From NCBI GenBank assembly GCA_051657715.1, contig JBOFLF010000040.1:1-64000 (forward strand): a stretch of 64,000 nucleotides of DNA, read 5' to 3'. Under the pieces are notes generated by a model. It had not been told where the DNA came from. It did no database searches and saw only the letters and a list, made by a program, of their open reading frames with translations. The DNA is from JBOFBH01 sp051657715. Its GTDB lineage: Bacteria; Actinomycetota; Actinomycetes; Actinomycetales; Angustibacteraceae. Below, piece by piece: positions 1 to 7,864 of this stretch (position 1 is its first letter; every line of letters begins with the position of its first letter). The translations under genes were made by a program, and so were the position numbers.

Positions 1-1205
1 TCGGTGGCGTCCGGTTCGGTGCTGCCCGGTCGGACCAGCTCGACCGCCATCATCGCGCCCCGGCCCCGGACGTCGCCGATCTGCAGGTGCTCGGCGGCCA
101 ACGCGGTCAGCCGCTCGTGCATCAGCAGGCCGATCTCCCGCGCCCGCGCCGCCAGGTCGTGCGTCTCCAGGGCCTCGATCGCGCCGAGGGCCGCCGCGCA
201 GGCGATCGGGTTGCCGCCGTAGGTGCCGCCGAGCCCGCCGGTGTGCACCGCGTCCATCACCTCGGCGCGTCCGGTGACGGCGGCCAGCGGCAGACCGCCG
301 GCGATCCCCTTGGCCGTGGTGATGAGGTCCGGGACGACGTCCTCGTGGTCGCAGGCGAACATGTCGCCGGTGCGGGCGAATCCCGTCTGGATCTCGTCCG
401 CGACGAAGAGCACACCGTGCTCGGTGCACCACCGCGACAACGCCGGTAGGAACCCGGGGGCCGGGACGACGAAACCGCCCTCGCCCTGGATCGGCTCGAT
501 CACCACCGCTGCCACCTGGTCGGCCCCGACCTGCTTGTCGATGGTCTGGATCGCCCGGGCGGCCGCCTGCTCGCCGGTGATGGGCGTCGGCTCACGCAGG
601 GGATAGCTCATCGGCGCCCGGTACACCTCGCCAGCGAACGGGCCGAAGCCGTGCTTGTAGGGCATGGACTTCGCGGTCATCGCCATCGTCAGGTTGGTGC
701 GGCCGTGGTAGGCGTGGTCGAACACCACGACCGCATCCCGACCGGTGGCGTGCCGGGCGATCTTCACCGCGTTCTCCACCGCCTCGGCGCCGGAGTTGAA
801 CAGCGCCGAGCGCTTCTCATGATCGCCTGGGGTGAGCCTGGCCAGCGCCTCGCAGACCTCGATGTACCCGCCGTACGGGGTGACCATGAAGCAGGTGTGG
901 GTGAAGCGGGCCACCTGGTCGGTGACCCTGCGCATGACCACGGGATTGGCGTTGCCGACGTTCACCACGGCGATGCCCGAGCCGAGGTCGATCAGGCTGT
1001 TCCCGTCAACGTCTACCAGCACCCCGCCGCCGGCACGCTCGACGTACACCGGCAGGACCGTGCCGACGCCACTGGCCACGGTGGCCAGCTTGCGCTCGTG
1101 CAGCGCGCGCGAGCGCGGCCCGGGTAGCTCGGTGACCAGGCGGCGTTCCTGGGGCAGGCCGTCCAGGATCAGCGAGGTGGCATCCGTCTGCTGCAGCTGG
1201 GTCAT
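1..1205 (-). CDS. gabT: 4-aminobutyrate aminotransferase (C-terminus beyond window edge)
   Basis: Class III PLP aminotransferase that moves the amino group of 4-aminobutyrate to 2-oxoglutarate, giving succinate semialdehyde and glutamate in the cytosol. The frame reads leftward from an ATG at 1205; 401 codons are visible and the end is cut off by the window. Visible family marks are SGAEAVENAVK (PLP phosphate loop), HAYHGRTN, ADEIQTGFARTG with the cofactor aspartate, and Lys299 in TAKGIAGGLPL, the expected Schiff-base lysine. It is divergent from the aldehyde dehydrogenase at 1413, which would oxidise its product, so the two genes look like a GABA shunt. The substrate assignment rests on family resemblance plus this pairing; a related omega-amino acid substrate is possible. 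Confidence 0.93.
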   Translation of the reverse strand, partial: MTQLQQTDATSLILDGLPQERRLVTELPGPRSRALHERKLATVASGVGTVLPVYVERAGGGVLVDVDGNSLIDLGSGIAVVNVGNANPVVMRRVTDQVARFTHTCFMVTPYGGYIEVCEALARLTPGDHEKRSALFNSGAEAVENAVKIARHATGRDAVVVFDHAYHGRTNLTMAMTAKSMPYKHGFGPFAGEVYRAPMSYPLREPTPITGEQAAARAIQTIDKQVGADQVAAVVIEPIQGEGGFVVPAPGFLPALSRWCTEHGVLFVADEIQTGFARTGDMFACDHEDVVPDLITTAKGIAGGLPLAAVTGRAEVMDAVHTGGLGGTYGGNPIACAAALGAIEALETHDLAARAREIGLLMHERLTALAAEHLQIGDVRGRGAMMAVELVRPGSTEPDAT

Positions 1206-1269
1206 GGGCGAAGCGTAGTGACCAGCGGTCGGCCTGCTGGTCGCCACTATGCGGTCGGTCTCGGGATCG

Positions 1270-1288
1270 GGTTGACACTGTGCCAACC
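1270..1288. promoter_or_regulatory. Candidate operator between gabT and gabD
   Basis: A 19-bp near-perfect palindrome, GGTTGACAC-T-GTGCCAACC (8 of 9 positions pair), lies between the two divergent GABA genes. It contains a TTGACA hexamer at 1272-1277 that could also serve as a -35 element. A regulator acting on both genes from here is inferred; no matching regulator gene lies in the window. Confidence 0.4.
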
Positions 1289-1412
1289 TCGTCGCGCGTC
1301 ACGCGCCACGAGACAGGGCAGGACCGAATTCGATCAGGGATGCCGCGAGGACTTCAATGGTGGGACTCGGCTAGCGTCGCCTCGAGTCCATCACCGCTGC
1401 GTTGGAGGAGTT

Positions 1413-2888
1413 ATGAGCGCCCAGGACGAAGGCCGTGTCGTTCAGCAGGTGCCGGACGGCTTGCTGATCGGCGGCGAGCGGCGGGCGAGCGCGGACGGCG
1501 CCCGGCTCGACGTCGTGGACCCGTCCACCGAGCGGGTGATCGCGACGGTGCCGGACGCGACCGTCGCCGACGGGCGAGCCGCGCTGGACGCGGCGGTGGC
1601 TGCGCAGGAGCAGTGGGCGCAGACGCCGCCGCGGGACCGCGGGGAGATCCTGCGCGCGGCGTTCGAGCGGATCACCGAGCGCATCGACGACCTGGCGCTG
1701 CTGATGACGTTGGAGATGGGCAAGCCGCTGGCCGAGTCCCGGGCGGAGATCGCCTACGGAGCCGAGTTCTTCCGCTGGTTCTCCGAGGAGGCGGTGCGGA
1801 TCGCCGGTCGCTGGCAGACGTCCCCGAACGGTCAGGCCCGGCTGCTCACCATGCGCCAGCCGGTCGGGCCGTGCCTGATGATCACGCCGTGGAACTTCCC
1901 GCTGGCGATGGGCACCCGCAAGATCGGACCGGCCATCGCCGCCGGCTGCACGATGGTCGTCAAGCCGGCGTCCCAGACGCCGCTGTCGATGTACGCGCTC
2001 GCCGGCATCCTCGTCGAGTGCGGGCTTCCTCCCGGCGTGCTGAACGTGGTGACGACGTCGCGGACCGGCGAGGTGATGGAGCCGTTGATCCGTGACCCGC
2101 GGCTGCGCAAGCTCACCTTTACCGGGTCCACGGAGGTCGGCCGCCGCCTCGTGGAGCAGTCCGCGCAGGGTCTGCTGCGGGTGTCCATGGAGCTGGGCGG
2201 CAACGCCCCGTTCCTGGTGTTCGACGACGCGGACCTGGATGCCGCGGTGGCCGGGGCGATGCTCGCCAAGATGCGCAACGGCGGTGAGGCGTGCACCGCA
2301 GCCAACCGGTTCCTGGTCCACGAGTCGGTGGCTGCGCAGTTCGCTGCGGCGCTGGCCGAGCGGATGGGGGCGCTGCGGGTTGGTCGGGGCACCGAGGACG
2401 GCACCCAGGTCGGCCCGCTGATCGACGCGGTGCAGCGGGACAAGGTCGCCGAGCTGGTGCAGGACGGCCTGGACCGCGGCGGCCGGATCCTGGTCGGTGG
2501 TGAACCCGTTGCGGGACAGGGCTTCTTCTACCACCCGACCGTGCTCACCGATGTCGCCCCGGACGCCCGGATGCTGGCTGAGGAGGTGTTCGGGCCGGTC
2601 GCCCCGATCACCACGTTCAGCACGGACGCCGACGCCCTGCGGCTGGCCAACGACACCGAGTACGGCCTGATCGGGTACGCGTTCACCCGGGACCTGTCCC
2701 GAGCGCTCGCCGTCGCTGAGGGGCTGCAGACCGGCATGGTCGGCATCAACCAGGGGGTGATCTCCAACCCGGCTGCTCCGTTCGGCGGCGTCAAGGCCAG
2801 CGGGTTCGGCCGTGAGGGTGGCGTGGAGGGGATCGGCGAGTACCTCGAGACCAAGTACGTCGGCATCGCCCCCGGCCAGGTGCCGTAA
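1413..2888 (+). CDS. gabD: Succinate-semialdehyde dehydrogenase (NAD(P)+), GabD type
   Basis: Aldehyde dehydrogenase of 491 residues that would oxidise succinate semialdehyde to succinate, feeding GABA carbon into the TCA cycle. The ATG at 1413 was chosen because GGAGGAG (1404-1410) sits just upstream and the protein then has the usual family length; the frame is open further upstream but that part is not protein-like. Visible marks: PWNFPLAM (cofactor and substrate tunnel), KPASQTPL, FTGSTEVGR (NAD(P) loop), general-base Glu260 in MELGGN, nucleophile Cys294 in GGEACTAANR, and the C-terminal EVFGPV and PFGGVKASGFGREGG blocks. It is divergent from gabT, which supports the substrate; other semialdehydes cannot be excluded. 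Confidence 0.92.
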   Translation: MSAQDEGRVVQQVPDGLLIGGERRASADGARLDVVDPSTERVIATVPDATVADGRAALDAAVAAQEQWAQTPPRDRGEILRAAFERITERIDDLALLMTLEMGKPLAESRAEIAYGAEFFRWFSEEAVRIAGRWQTSPNGQARLLTMRQPVGPCLMITPWNFPLAMGTRKIGPAIAAGCTMVVKPASQTPLSMYALAGILVECGLPPGVLNVVTTSRTGEVMEPLIRDPRLRKLTFTGSTEVGRRLVEQSAQGLLRVSMELGGNAPFLVFDDADLDAAVAGAMLAKMRNGGEACTAANRFLVHESVAAQFAAALAERMGALRVGRGTEDGTQVGPLIDAVQRDKVAELVQDGLDRGGRILVGGEPVAGQGFFYHPTVLTDVAPDARMLAEEVFGPVAPITTFSTDADALRLANDTEYGLIGYAFTRDLSRALAVAEGLQTGMVGINQGVISNPAAPFGGVKASGFGREGGVEGIGEYLETKYVGIAPGQVP

Positions 2889-2891
2889 ACC

Positions 2892-4085
2892 GTGCCGCTG
2901 GACCCAACCGCCACCCCCGGGGGCCGCTGCCGTGTCGTCCTGCTCGGCTCCACCGGGTCGGTGGGGCGGCAGGCGATCGACGTGCTCCGCCAGCACCCGG
3001 ACCGGTTCGTCGTCACCGCGTTGGCCGGTGGCGGCTCGAACCCGGACCTGCTCGCCCGCCAAGCCGTCGGGCTCGCCGTCGACCAGGTGGCCGTCGCCAC
3101 CGCGGACGCCGGGCCGGTCACTGAGGCGTTGGCACGGCACGCCGGTGGTGGTCCGCTCCCGCAGATCCTCGCCGGGCCGCAGGCGGCCAGTGCGGTCGCC
3201 GGCCGCGGCGACGACGTGGTGCTCAACGCGATCACCGGCGCCATCGGCCTGGGTCCCACGCTCGCGGCGTTGGCCGCGGGCAGCCGGCTCGCCCTGGCCA
3301 ACAAGGAGTCGCTGATCATGGGTGGCTCGCTGGTGACCGCGGCGGCGGCCCCGGGCCAGGTCGTCCCGGTCGACTCCGAGCACTCCGCGCTCGCCCAGTG
3401 CCTGCGTGGTGGCCGGGCGGCCGAGGTGGCCCGGTTGGTGCTCACCGCCAGCGGCGGGCCGTTCCGCGGGCGTACCCGGGCGCAGCTGCGGGACGTCACG
3501 CCCGAGCAGGCGCTCGCCCACCCGACGTGGGACATGGGCCACGTCATCACCACCAACTCGGCCACCCTGGTGAACAAGGGCCTGGAGGTGATCGAGGCGC
3601 ACCTGCTGTTCGGTGTGCCGTACGAGCGGATCGACGTCGTGGTGCATCCGCAGTCGGTGGTGCACTCGATGGTGGAGTTCGTCGACGGCTCGACCCTCGC
3701 TCAGTGCTCCCCGCCGGACATGCGGCTGCCGATCGCGCTCGCCCTCGGGTGGCCCGACCGGCTGGAGAGTGCCGCCGCGGCCTGCGACTGGACCGCTCGC
3801 GCGACCTGGGAGTTCGAGCCGTTGGACGACGAGGCGTTCCCCGCCGTCCGGCTCGCTCGGCAGGTCGGCTCGGCCGGGTCCACCTACCCCGCGGTCTACA
3901 ACGCGGCCAACGAGGTGGCGCTTGCCGCGTTCCACGACCGGCGCCTGCGGTTCACCGGCATCGTGGACACCGTGGCCCGCGTCGTCGGCGAGCACGTCGC
4001 ACCGTCGGCGCTGCTCCAGGTGAGCGACGTGCTGGACGCGGATCGGTGGGCCCGTGACCGAGCGCGTGCGATCCTGGACGGGTGA
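2892..4085 (+). CDS. dxr: 1-deoxy-D-xylulose 5-phosphate reductoisomerase
   Basis: Second enzyme of the MEP isoprenoid pathway; rearranges and reduces DXP to 2-C-methyl-D-erythritol 4-phosphate with NADPH and a divalent metal. 397 residues from a GTG start 4 nt after the previous stop. Visible: N-terminal NADPH loop GSTGSVG, ANKESLIMGG, metal and substrate residues in PVDSEHSA, TASGGPFR, HPTWDMG, ITTNSATLVNKGLEVIEAH and HPQSVVHSMVEF. The last codons overlap the start of rip by the GTGA arrangement, so the two are translationally coupled. With ispG this places two MEP enzymes around the rip protease, the standard actinobacterial order. Confidence 0.97.
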   Translation: MPLDPTATPGGRCRVVLLGSTGSVGRQAIDVLRQHPDRFVVTALAGGGSNPDLLARQAVGLAVDQVAVATADAGPVTEALARHAGGGPLPQILAGPQAASAVAGRGDDVVLNAITGAIGLGPTLAALAAGSRLALANKESLIMGGSLVTAAAAPGQVVPVDSEHSALAQCLRGGRAAEVARLVLTASGGPFRGRTRAQLRDVTPEQALAHPTWDMGHVITTNSATLVNKGLEVIEAHLLFGVPYERIDVVVHPQSVVHSMVEFVDGSTLAQCSPPDMRLPIALALGWPDRLESAAAACDWTARATWEFEPLDDEAFPAVRLARQVGSAGSTYPAVYNAANEVALAAFHDRRLRFTGIVDTVARVVGEHVAPSALLQVSDVLDADRWARDRARAILDG

Positions 4086-5581
4086 CCGCTCTCACCTACG
4101 CTCTCGGGGTCCTGTTCGTCGCCGTGGGGATCGCGCTGTCCATCGCGTTGCACGAGGTGGGGCACCTGGTGCCGGCCAAGCGGTTCGGGGTCAAGGTGAC
4201 CCAGTACATGGTGGGGTTCGGCCCGACGCTGTGGTCCCGCCGTCGTGGTGAGACCGAGTACGGGATCAAGTGGATCCCGTTGGGCGGGTACATCCGGATG
4301 ATCGGCATGTTCCCCCCGAAGCCCGGTGAGGACCCCTCCCGGCCGGTCTCCACGTCCACGGGTCGGATCGGCTTGATCATCGACCGAGCGGTGCAGTCGC
4401 GCGCCCGGCAGCCCGCCGCCGGGCGGCCAGAGGGCACTGCTGCCGGGCGGCCAGAGGGCACCGCCGCCGGGCGGCCAGAGGGCACCGCCGCCGGGCGGCC
4501 AGAGGGCACCGCTCGCCGGTCCGGGCTGGTGGAGCAGGCTCGCCAGCAGGCCCTGGACGAGATCGAGCCTGGGGACGAGCACCGGGTGTTCTACCGGCTG
4601 ACGGTGCCCCGCAAGCTGGTCATCATGCTCGGCGGGCCGGTGATGAATCTGCTCATCGCCGCTGGGCTGCTCACCGTGGTGGTGGTGGGCTTCGGCACCG
4701 CTGAGACGACGACGAAGCTCAGCAGCGTCTCGCAATGCCTGCTGCCCGCAGACGCGCCGGCCGGCGCGACCTGCGGGCCGGGCGCCGACCCGGCACCGGC
4801 CGCCGCGGCCGGTCTGCGCCCCGGTGACGTGATCATCTCGCTCGACGGTCGCCCGGTCCGCTCCTGGGAGCCGTTGCGGGCCGCGATCCGAGCCAGTGGG
4901 GACCGGCCGCTGCGGCTTGGTGTGCGGGCCGGGGACGGGGCCGTCCGCGAGGTCACCGTCACACCGGTGTCGGCGGATCGTCCGAGGGCTGGTTCCGACG
5001 GCGCGATGCTGACCGACGCCACCGGTCGGCCGCTGACCGAGCGGGTGGGTTTTCTCGGGGTCTCTCCGGCGACCGAGCTGGTGCCCCAGTCCGTCGCCCG
5101 GGTCCCTGGCGTCCTGTGGGACGGCCTGAGCCGTACCGCGGGGGTGATCATCAACATCCCGCAGCGCATGGTCGGGGTGGCTCAGGCCGCTTTCGGTTCT
5201 GCTGAGCGGGATCCGAACGGTCCGATCAGCGTGGTGGGTGCGGGCCGGTTCGCCGGGGAGATCGCCAGCACCGATGTCGGCGACGGGTACGGGACCCGGG
5301 AGCGGATCGCCGACCTGACCACGGTCGTGGCGTCGCTGAACCTTGCGCTGTTCGTGTTCAACCTCATCCCGCTGCTCCCGCTGGACGGCGGGCACGTGGC
5401 CGGTGCGCTGTGGGAGGGCGCTCGGCGGCAGATCGCCCGCCTGCGCCGTCGCCCAGACCCCGGTCCGGTGGACGTGGCGCGGCTGCTTCCGGTGGCGTAC
5501 GCGGTGAGCACGCTGCTCATCGCGATGTCCGCGCTGCTGATCTACGCGGACATCGTGCGCCCGGTCCGGTTGGGCGGCTGA
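4082..5581 (+). CDS. rip: Site-2 protease Rip1/RseP family (M50 zinc metalloprotease)
   Basis: Membrane-embedded zinc protease of 499 residues that cleaves transmembrane anti-sigma factors and similar proteins inside the bilayer. The first membrane segment carries the HEVGH zinc site (residues 24-28); a PDZ domain lies around residues 225-320; the third zinc ligand motif LDGG has Asp435; a final membrane helix ends the protein. The GTG start overlaps the dxr stop. Odd feature: residues 112-143, between the first membrane segment and the PDZ domain, are four exact-length copies of AAGRPEGT encoded by a 24-bp DNA repeat, followed by a charged stretch. Homologues lack a repeat of this kind as far as I know, so it looks like a local expansion in a soluble loop. 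Confidence 0.93.
   Translation: MTALTYALGVLFVAVGIALSIALHEVGHLVPAKRFGVKVTQYMVGFGPTLWSRRRGETEYGIKWIPLGGYIRMIGMFPPKPGEDPSRPVSTSTGRIGLIIDRAVQSRARQPAAGRPEGTAAGRPEGTAAGRPEGTAAGRPEGTARRSGLVEQARQQALDEIEPGDEHRVFYRLTVPRKLVIMLGGPVMNLLIAAGLLTVVVVGFGTAETTTKLSSVSQCLLPADAPAGATCGPGADPAPAAAAGLRPGDVIISLDGRPVRSWEPLRAAIRASGDRPLRLGVRAGDGAVREVTVTPVSADRPRAGSDGAMLTDATGRPLTERVGFLGVSPATELVPQSVARVPGVLWDGLSRTAGVIINIPQRMVGVAQAAFGSAERDPNGPISVVGAGRFAGEIASTDVGDGYGTRERIADLTTVVASLNLALFVFNLIPLLPLDGGHVAGALWEGARRQIARLRRRPDPGPVDVARLLPVAYAVSTLLIAMSALLIYADIVRPVRLGG
4415..4510 (+). repeat. 4 x 24-bp in-frame tandem repeat inside rip
   Basis: Units at 4415-4438, 4439-4462, 4463-4486 and 4487-4510 differ at only two positions and each encodes AAGRPEGT. 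The period is a multiple of three, so copy-number change would keep the frame. Confidence 0.97.
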
Positions 5582-5700
5582 GTCCCAGCACCCCAGGTGG
5601 CGCGTGGCTGCCCGGATCTCGAGGGAGCGGTCTTCGGCGGTCTCCAGACGCGCTCTGCTCCCGCTTCTCGGGTCGACTCGGTGAGTGCGCCGGTGCCGAG

Positions 5701-5706
5701 GATACT
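5701..5706 (+). promoter_or_regulatory. Candidate -10 box of a leaderless ispG transcript
   Basis: GATACT lies six bases before the ispG ATG at 5713, the spacing expected when transcription starts at the start codon. No Shine-Dalgarno sequence is visible before that ATG. I see no good -35. Confidence 0.4.
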
Positions 5707-5712
5707 GGTGCC

Positions 5713-6855
5713 ATGACCACCTCTCTGGGCATGCCGGCGACCCCGGTGCCGGTCCTGGCCCCGCGTCGTTCCTCCCGGCGGATCCGGGTCGGGTCGGTGG
5801 ACGTCGGCGGTGACGCGCCCATCTCGGTGCAGTCGATGACCACCACCCCGACCACGGACGTGAACGCCACCCTCCAGCAGATCGCCGAGCTGACCGCGAC
5901 CGGGTGCGACATCGTCCGGGTCGCATGCCCCAGCCAAGACGACGCGGACGCGCTGCCGGCGATCGCCCGCAAGTCCCAGATCCCGGTGATCGCCGACATC
6001 CACTTCCAGCCGAAGTACGTCTACGCGGCGATCGATGCCGGGTGTGCGGGAGTGCGGGTCAATCCGGGGAACATCCGCAAGTTCGACGACCAGGTGGGCC
6101 AGATCGCCGCAGCGGCCGCGGCCGCCGGGGTCTCGGTACGGATCGGTGTCAACGCCGGCTCGCTGGATCCGCGGTTGTTGAGCAAGTACGGCAGGCCGAC
6201 CGCCGAGGCGCTGGTGGAGTCCGCGGTGTGGGAGGCGTCGTTGTTCGAGGAGCACGACTTCCACGACTTCAAGATCTCGGTCAAGCACAACGACCCGGTG
6301 GTGATGGTCCGGGCCTACCAGCTGCTCGCCGAGCGCGGTGACTGGCCGTTGCACCTCGGTGTCACCGAGGCGGGCCCGGCCTTCCAGGGCACGATCAAGT
6401 CGGCGACGGCATTCGGTGCCCTGCTGTCCCAGGGCATCGGCGACACCATCCGGGTCTCGCTGTCCGCGCCACCGGTCGAGGAGGTGAAGGTCGGGATCAA
6501 GATCCTCGAGTCCTTCAACCTGCGCCCGCGCAAACTGGAGATCGTCTCCTGCCCGTCGTGCGGGCGGGCGCAGGTGGACGTCTACACGCTGGCTGACGAG
6601 GTGACCGCGGGCCTGGAGGGCCTGACCGTCCCGCTGCGGGTGGCGGTCATGGGGTGTGTGGTGAACGGGCCAGGTGAGGCCCGCGAGGCGGACCTCGGGG
6701 TGGCGTCCGGCAACGGGAAGGGTCAGATCTTCGTCCGGGGCGAGGTGATCAAGACGGTGCCGGAGTCCGCGATCGTGGAGACGCTCATCGAGGAGGCCCT
6801 TCGCCTCGCCGAGACGATGCCGGATGAGGGCGTGCCGTCGGTCCAGGTCTCGTGA
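5713..6855 (+). CDS. ispG: 4-hydroxy-3-methylbut-2-en-1-yl diphosphate synthase (flavodoxin)
   Basis: [4Fe-4S] enzyme of the MEP pathway that turns 2-C-methyl-D-erythritol 2,4-cyclodiphosphate into HMBPP. 380 residues, normal for the short bacterial form. Visible: SVQSMTTTPTTD near the N-terminus, VADIHFQPKY, RVNPGNI, the RIGVNAGSL block, SVKHND, LGVTEAG, and the cluster cysteines Cys280, Cys283 (SCPSCGR) and Cys315 (GCVVNGPGE). The ATG at 5713 is the natural start; the frame is open upstream through non-coding sequence. It lies 131 bp after rip and is followed by the GNAT gene seen in the same place in other actinobacteria. Confidence 0.96.
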   Translation: MTTSLGMPATPVPVLAPRRSSRRIRVGSVDVGGDAPISVQSMTTTPTTDVNATLQQIAELTATGCDIVRVACPSQDDADALPAIARKSQIPVIADIHFQPKYVYAAIDAGCAGVRVNPGNIRKFDDQVGQIAAAAAAAGVSVRIGVNAGSLDPRLLSKYGRPTAEALVESAVWEASLFEEHDFHDFKISVKHNDPVVMVRAYQLLAERGDWPLHLGVTEAGPAFQGTIKSATAFGALLSQGIGDTIRVSLSAPPVEEVKVGIKILESFNLRPRKLEIVSCPSCGRAQVDVYTLADEVTAGLEGLTVPLRVAVMGCVVNGPGEAREADLGVASGNGKGQIFVRGEVIKTVPESAIVETLIEEALRLAETMPDEGVPSVQVS

Positions 6856-6935
6856 CGGCGCCGTCGGCCGTGGCATCGCCGACATGATCAGCTGCGATCT
6901 CGACACTCCGACCACCGAGCCGGCAAGCTGACCCT

Positions 6936-7778
6936 GTGCTGCGCACCGCTTCGGCCATGCGGCCCCTGGGGCCGCAACACCGCGGTGACGTCCTGGCGTT
7001 GTGCGACACCGATCCGGTCGCGCACGTCACGGTCGCGGATCGGGTGGAGGCGGATCCAGATGGCCTGGGGGGTCAGTTCTGGGGGGCCTTTCAGCATGAT
7101 CAGCTGGTGGGCGGGTGTTGGGTCGGTGTGAACGTCGTGCTGGTCGGGGCGCTCGGCCCGGCGGCGCTGGACCAGGTCGCTCAGCAGGTTCTGGTGTCTC
7201 AGGGCCTGCACTCCTCGCTGTTCGGGCCGGCCGGTCTGGTGCTGCCGTTGTGGGGTCGCTTGCGCCTACGCGGGTGGAGCGCCCGCGAGGTCCGGGCCGA
7301 TCAACCCATGCTGGTCATCGACACCCCACCTGCGGTGCCGCCTGATCCTGAGGTCCGCCGGGCCACCCCCCGCGACCTGGACGACGTCCTGCCCAGTTCG
7401 ATCGCGATGTTCACCGAAGAGGTGGGGTATTCGCCGATCGGTCTGGACGACGGCGCCGCATACCGCCGTCGAGTGGCCGAGTTGCTGGAGCGCGGGTGCA
7501 CCTTCGTGCGCCGTTCGACCGACGGTGAGCTGATCTTCAAAGCAGACCTAGGAGCGATGAGCCGCGCCGTCGCCCAGGTTCACGGCGTGTGGGTGGCACC
7601 TCGGTGGCGAGGCAAGGGGTTGTCCGCCCCGGCGATGGCCGCGGTCGTGGCCGAGACCCTTCGCGACAACGTCCCGGTGGTCTCGCTGTACGTCAACCGG
7701 TACAACACCCGCGCGATCGCCGCTTACCACCGTGTGGGCTTCCGGCAGGTGGCGACGTTCGCGACAGTGCTGCTGTAG
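6936..7778 (+). CDS. GNAT family N-acetyltransferase of the ispG neighbourhood
   Basis: 280-residue protein with an N-terminal DUF4081-like half and a C-terminal GNAT domain (about residues 140-280). The GNAT part shows WVAPRWRGKGLSAPAM, the acetyl-CoA binding loop, and LYVNRYNTRAIAAYHRVGF, the usual C-terminal helix. GTG start at 6936. Genes of this type follow ispG in many actinobacteria (compare the mycobacterial gene after gcpE), but the substrate is not known to me. It marks the left edge of conserved synteny: the next core gene, proS, is about 17.7 kb away. Part of its coding sequence (7439-7515) recurs as a degenerate copy at 9537-9611. Confidence 0.85.
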   Translation: MLRTASAMRPLGPQHRGDVLALCDTDPVAHVTVADRVEADPDGLGGQFWGAFQHDQLVGGCWVGVNVVLVGALGPAALDQVAQQVLVSQGLHSSLFGPAGLVLPLWGRLRLRGWSAREVRADQPMLVIDTPPAVPPDPEVRRATPRDLDDVLPSSIAMFTEEVGYSPIGLDDGAAYRRRVAELLERGCTFVRRSTDGELIFKADLGAMSRAVAQVHGVWVAPRWRGKGLSAPAMAAVVAETLRDNVPVVSLYVNRYNTRAIAAYHRVGFRQVATFATVLL

Positions 7779-7864
7779 CTCGGCAGCGCCGCCGCCCGCC
7801 GTGCTGTTACGGCGTGCGCTCCGCTCCTGCGCTGGTGTCCGGCGCACGTTGCCGCATGTGGGGC

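Noticed and set aside
1371..3995. Very long open frame (874 codons) on the minus strand opposite gabD and dxr
   Set aside because: It mirrors the codon bias of two certain plus-strand genes, is His/Arg/Gly-rich and has no recognisable domain. Such antisense frames are expected in high-GC DNA.
5410..5712. Longer upstream start for ispG
   Set aside because: The extra 101 codons lie over the end of rip and the gap in a different frame and do not resemble IspG.
3896..5926. 676-codon minus-strand frame opposite rip
   Set aside because: Shadow of rip; low-complexity Arg/Pro/His content only.
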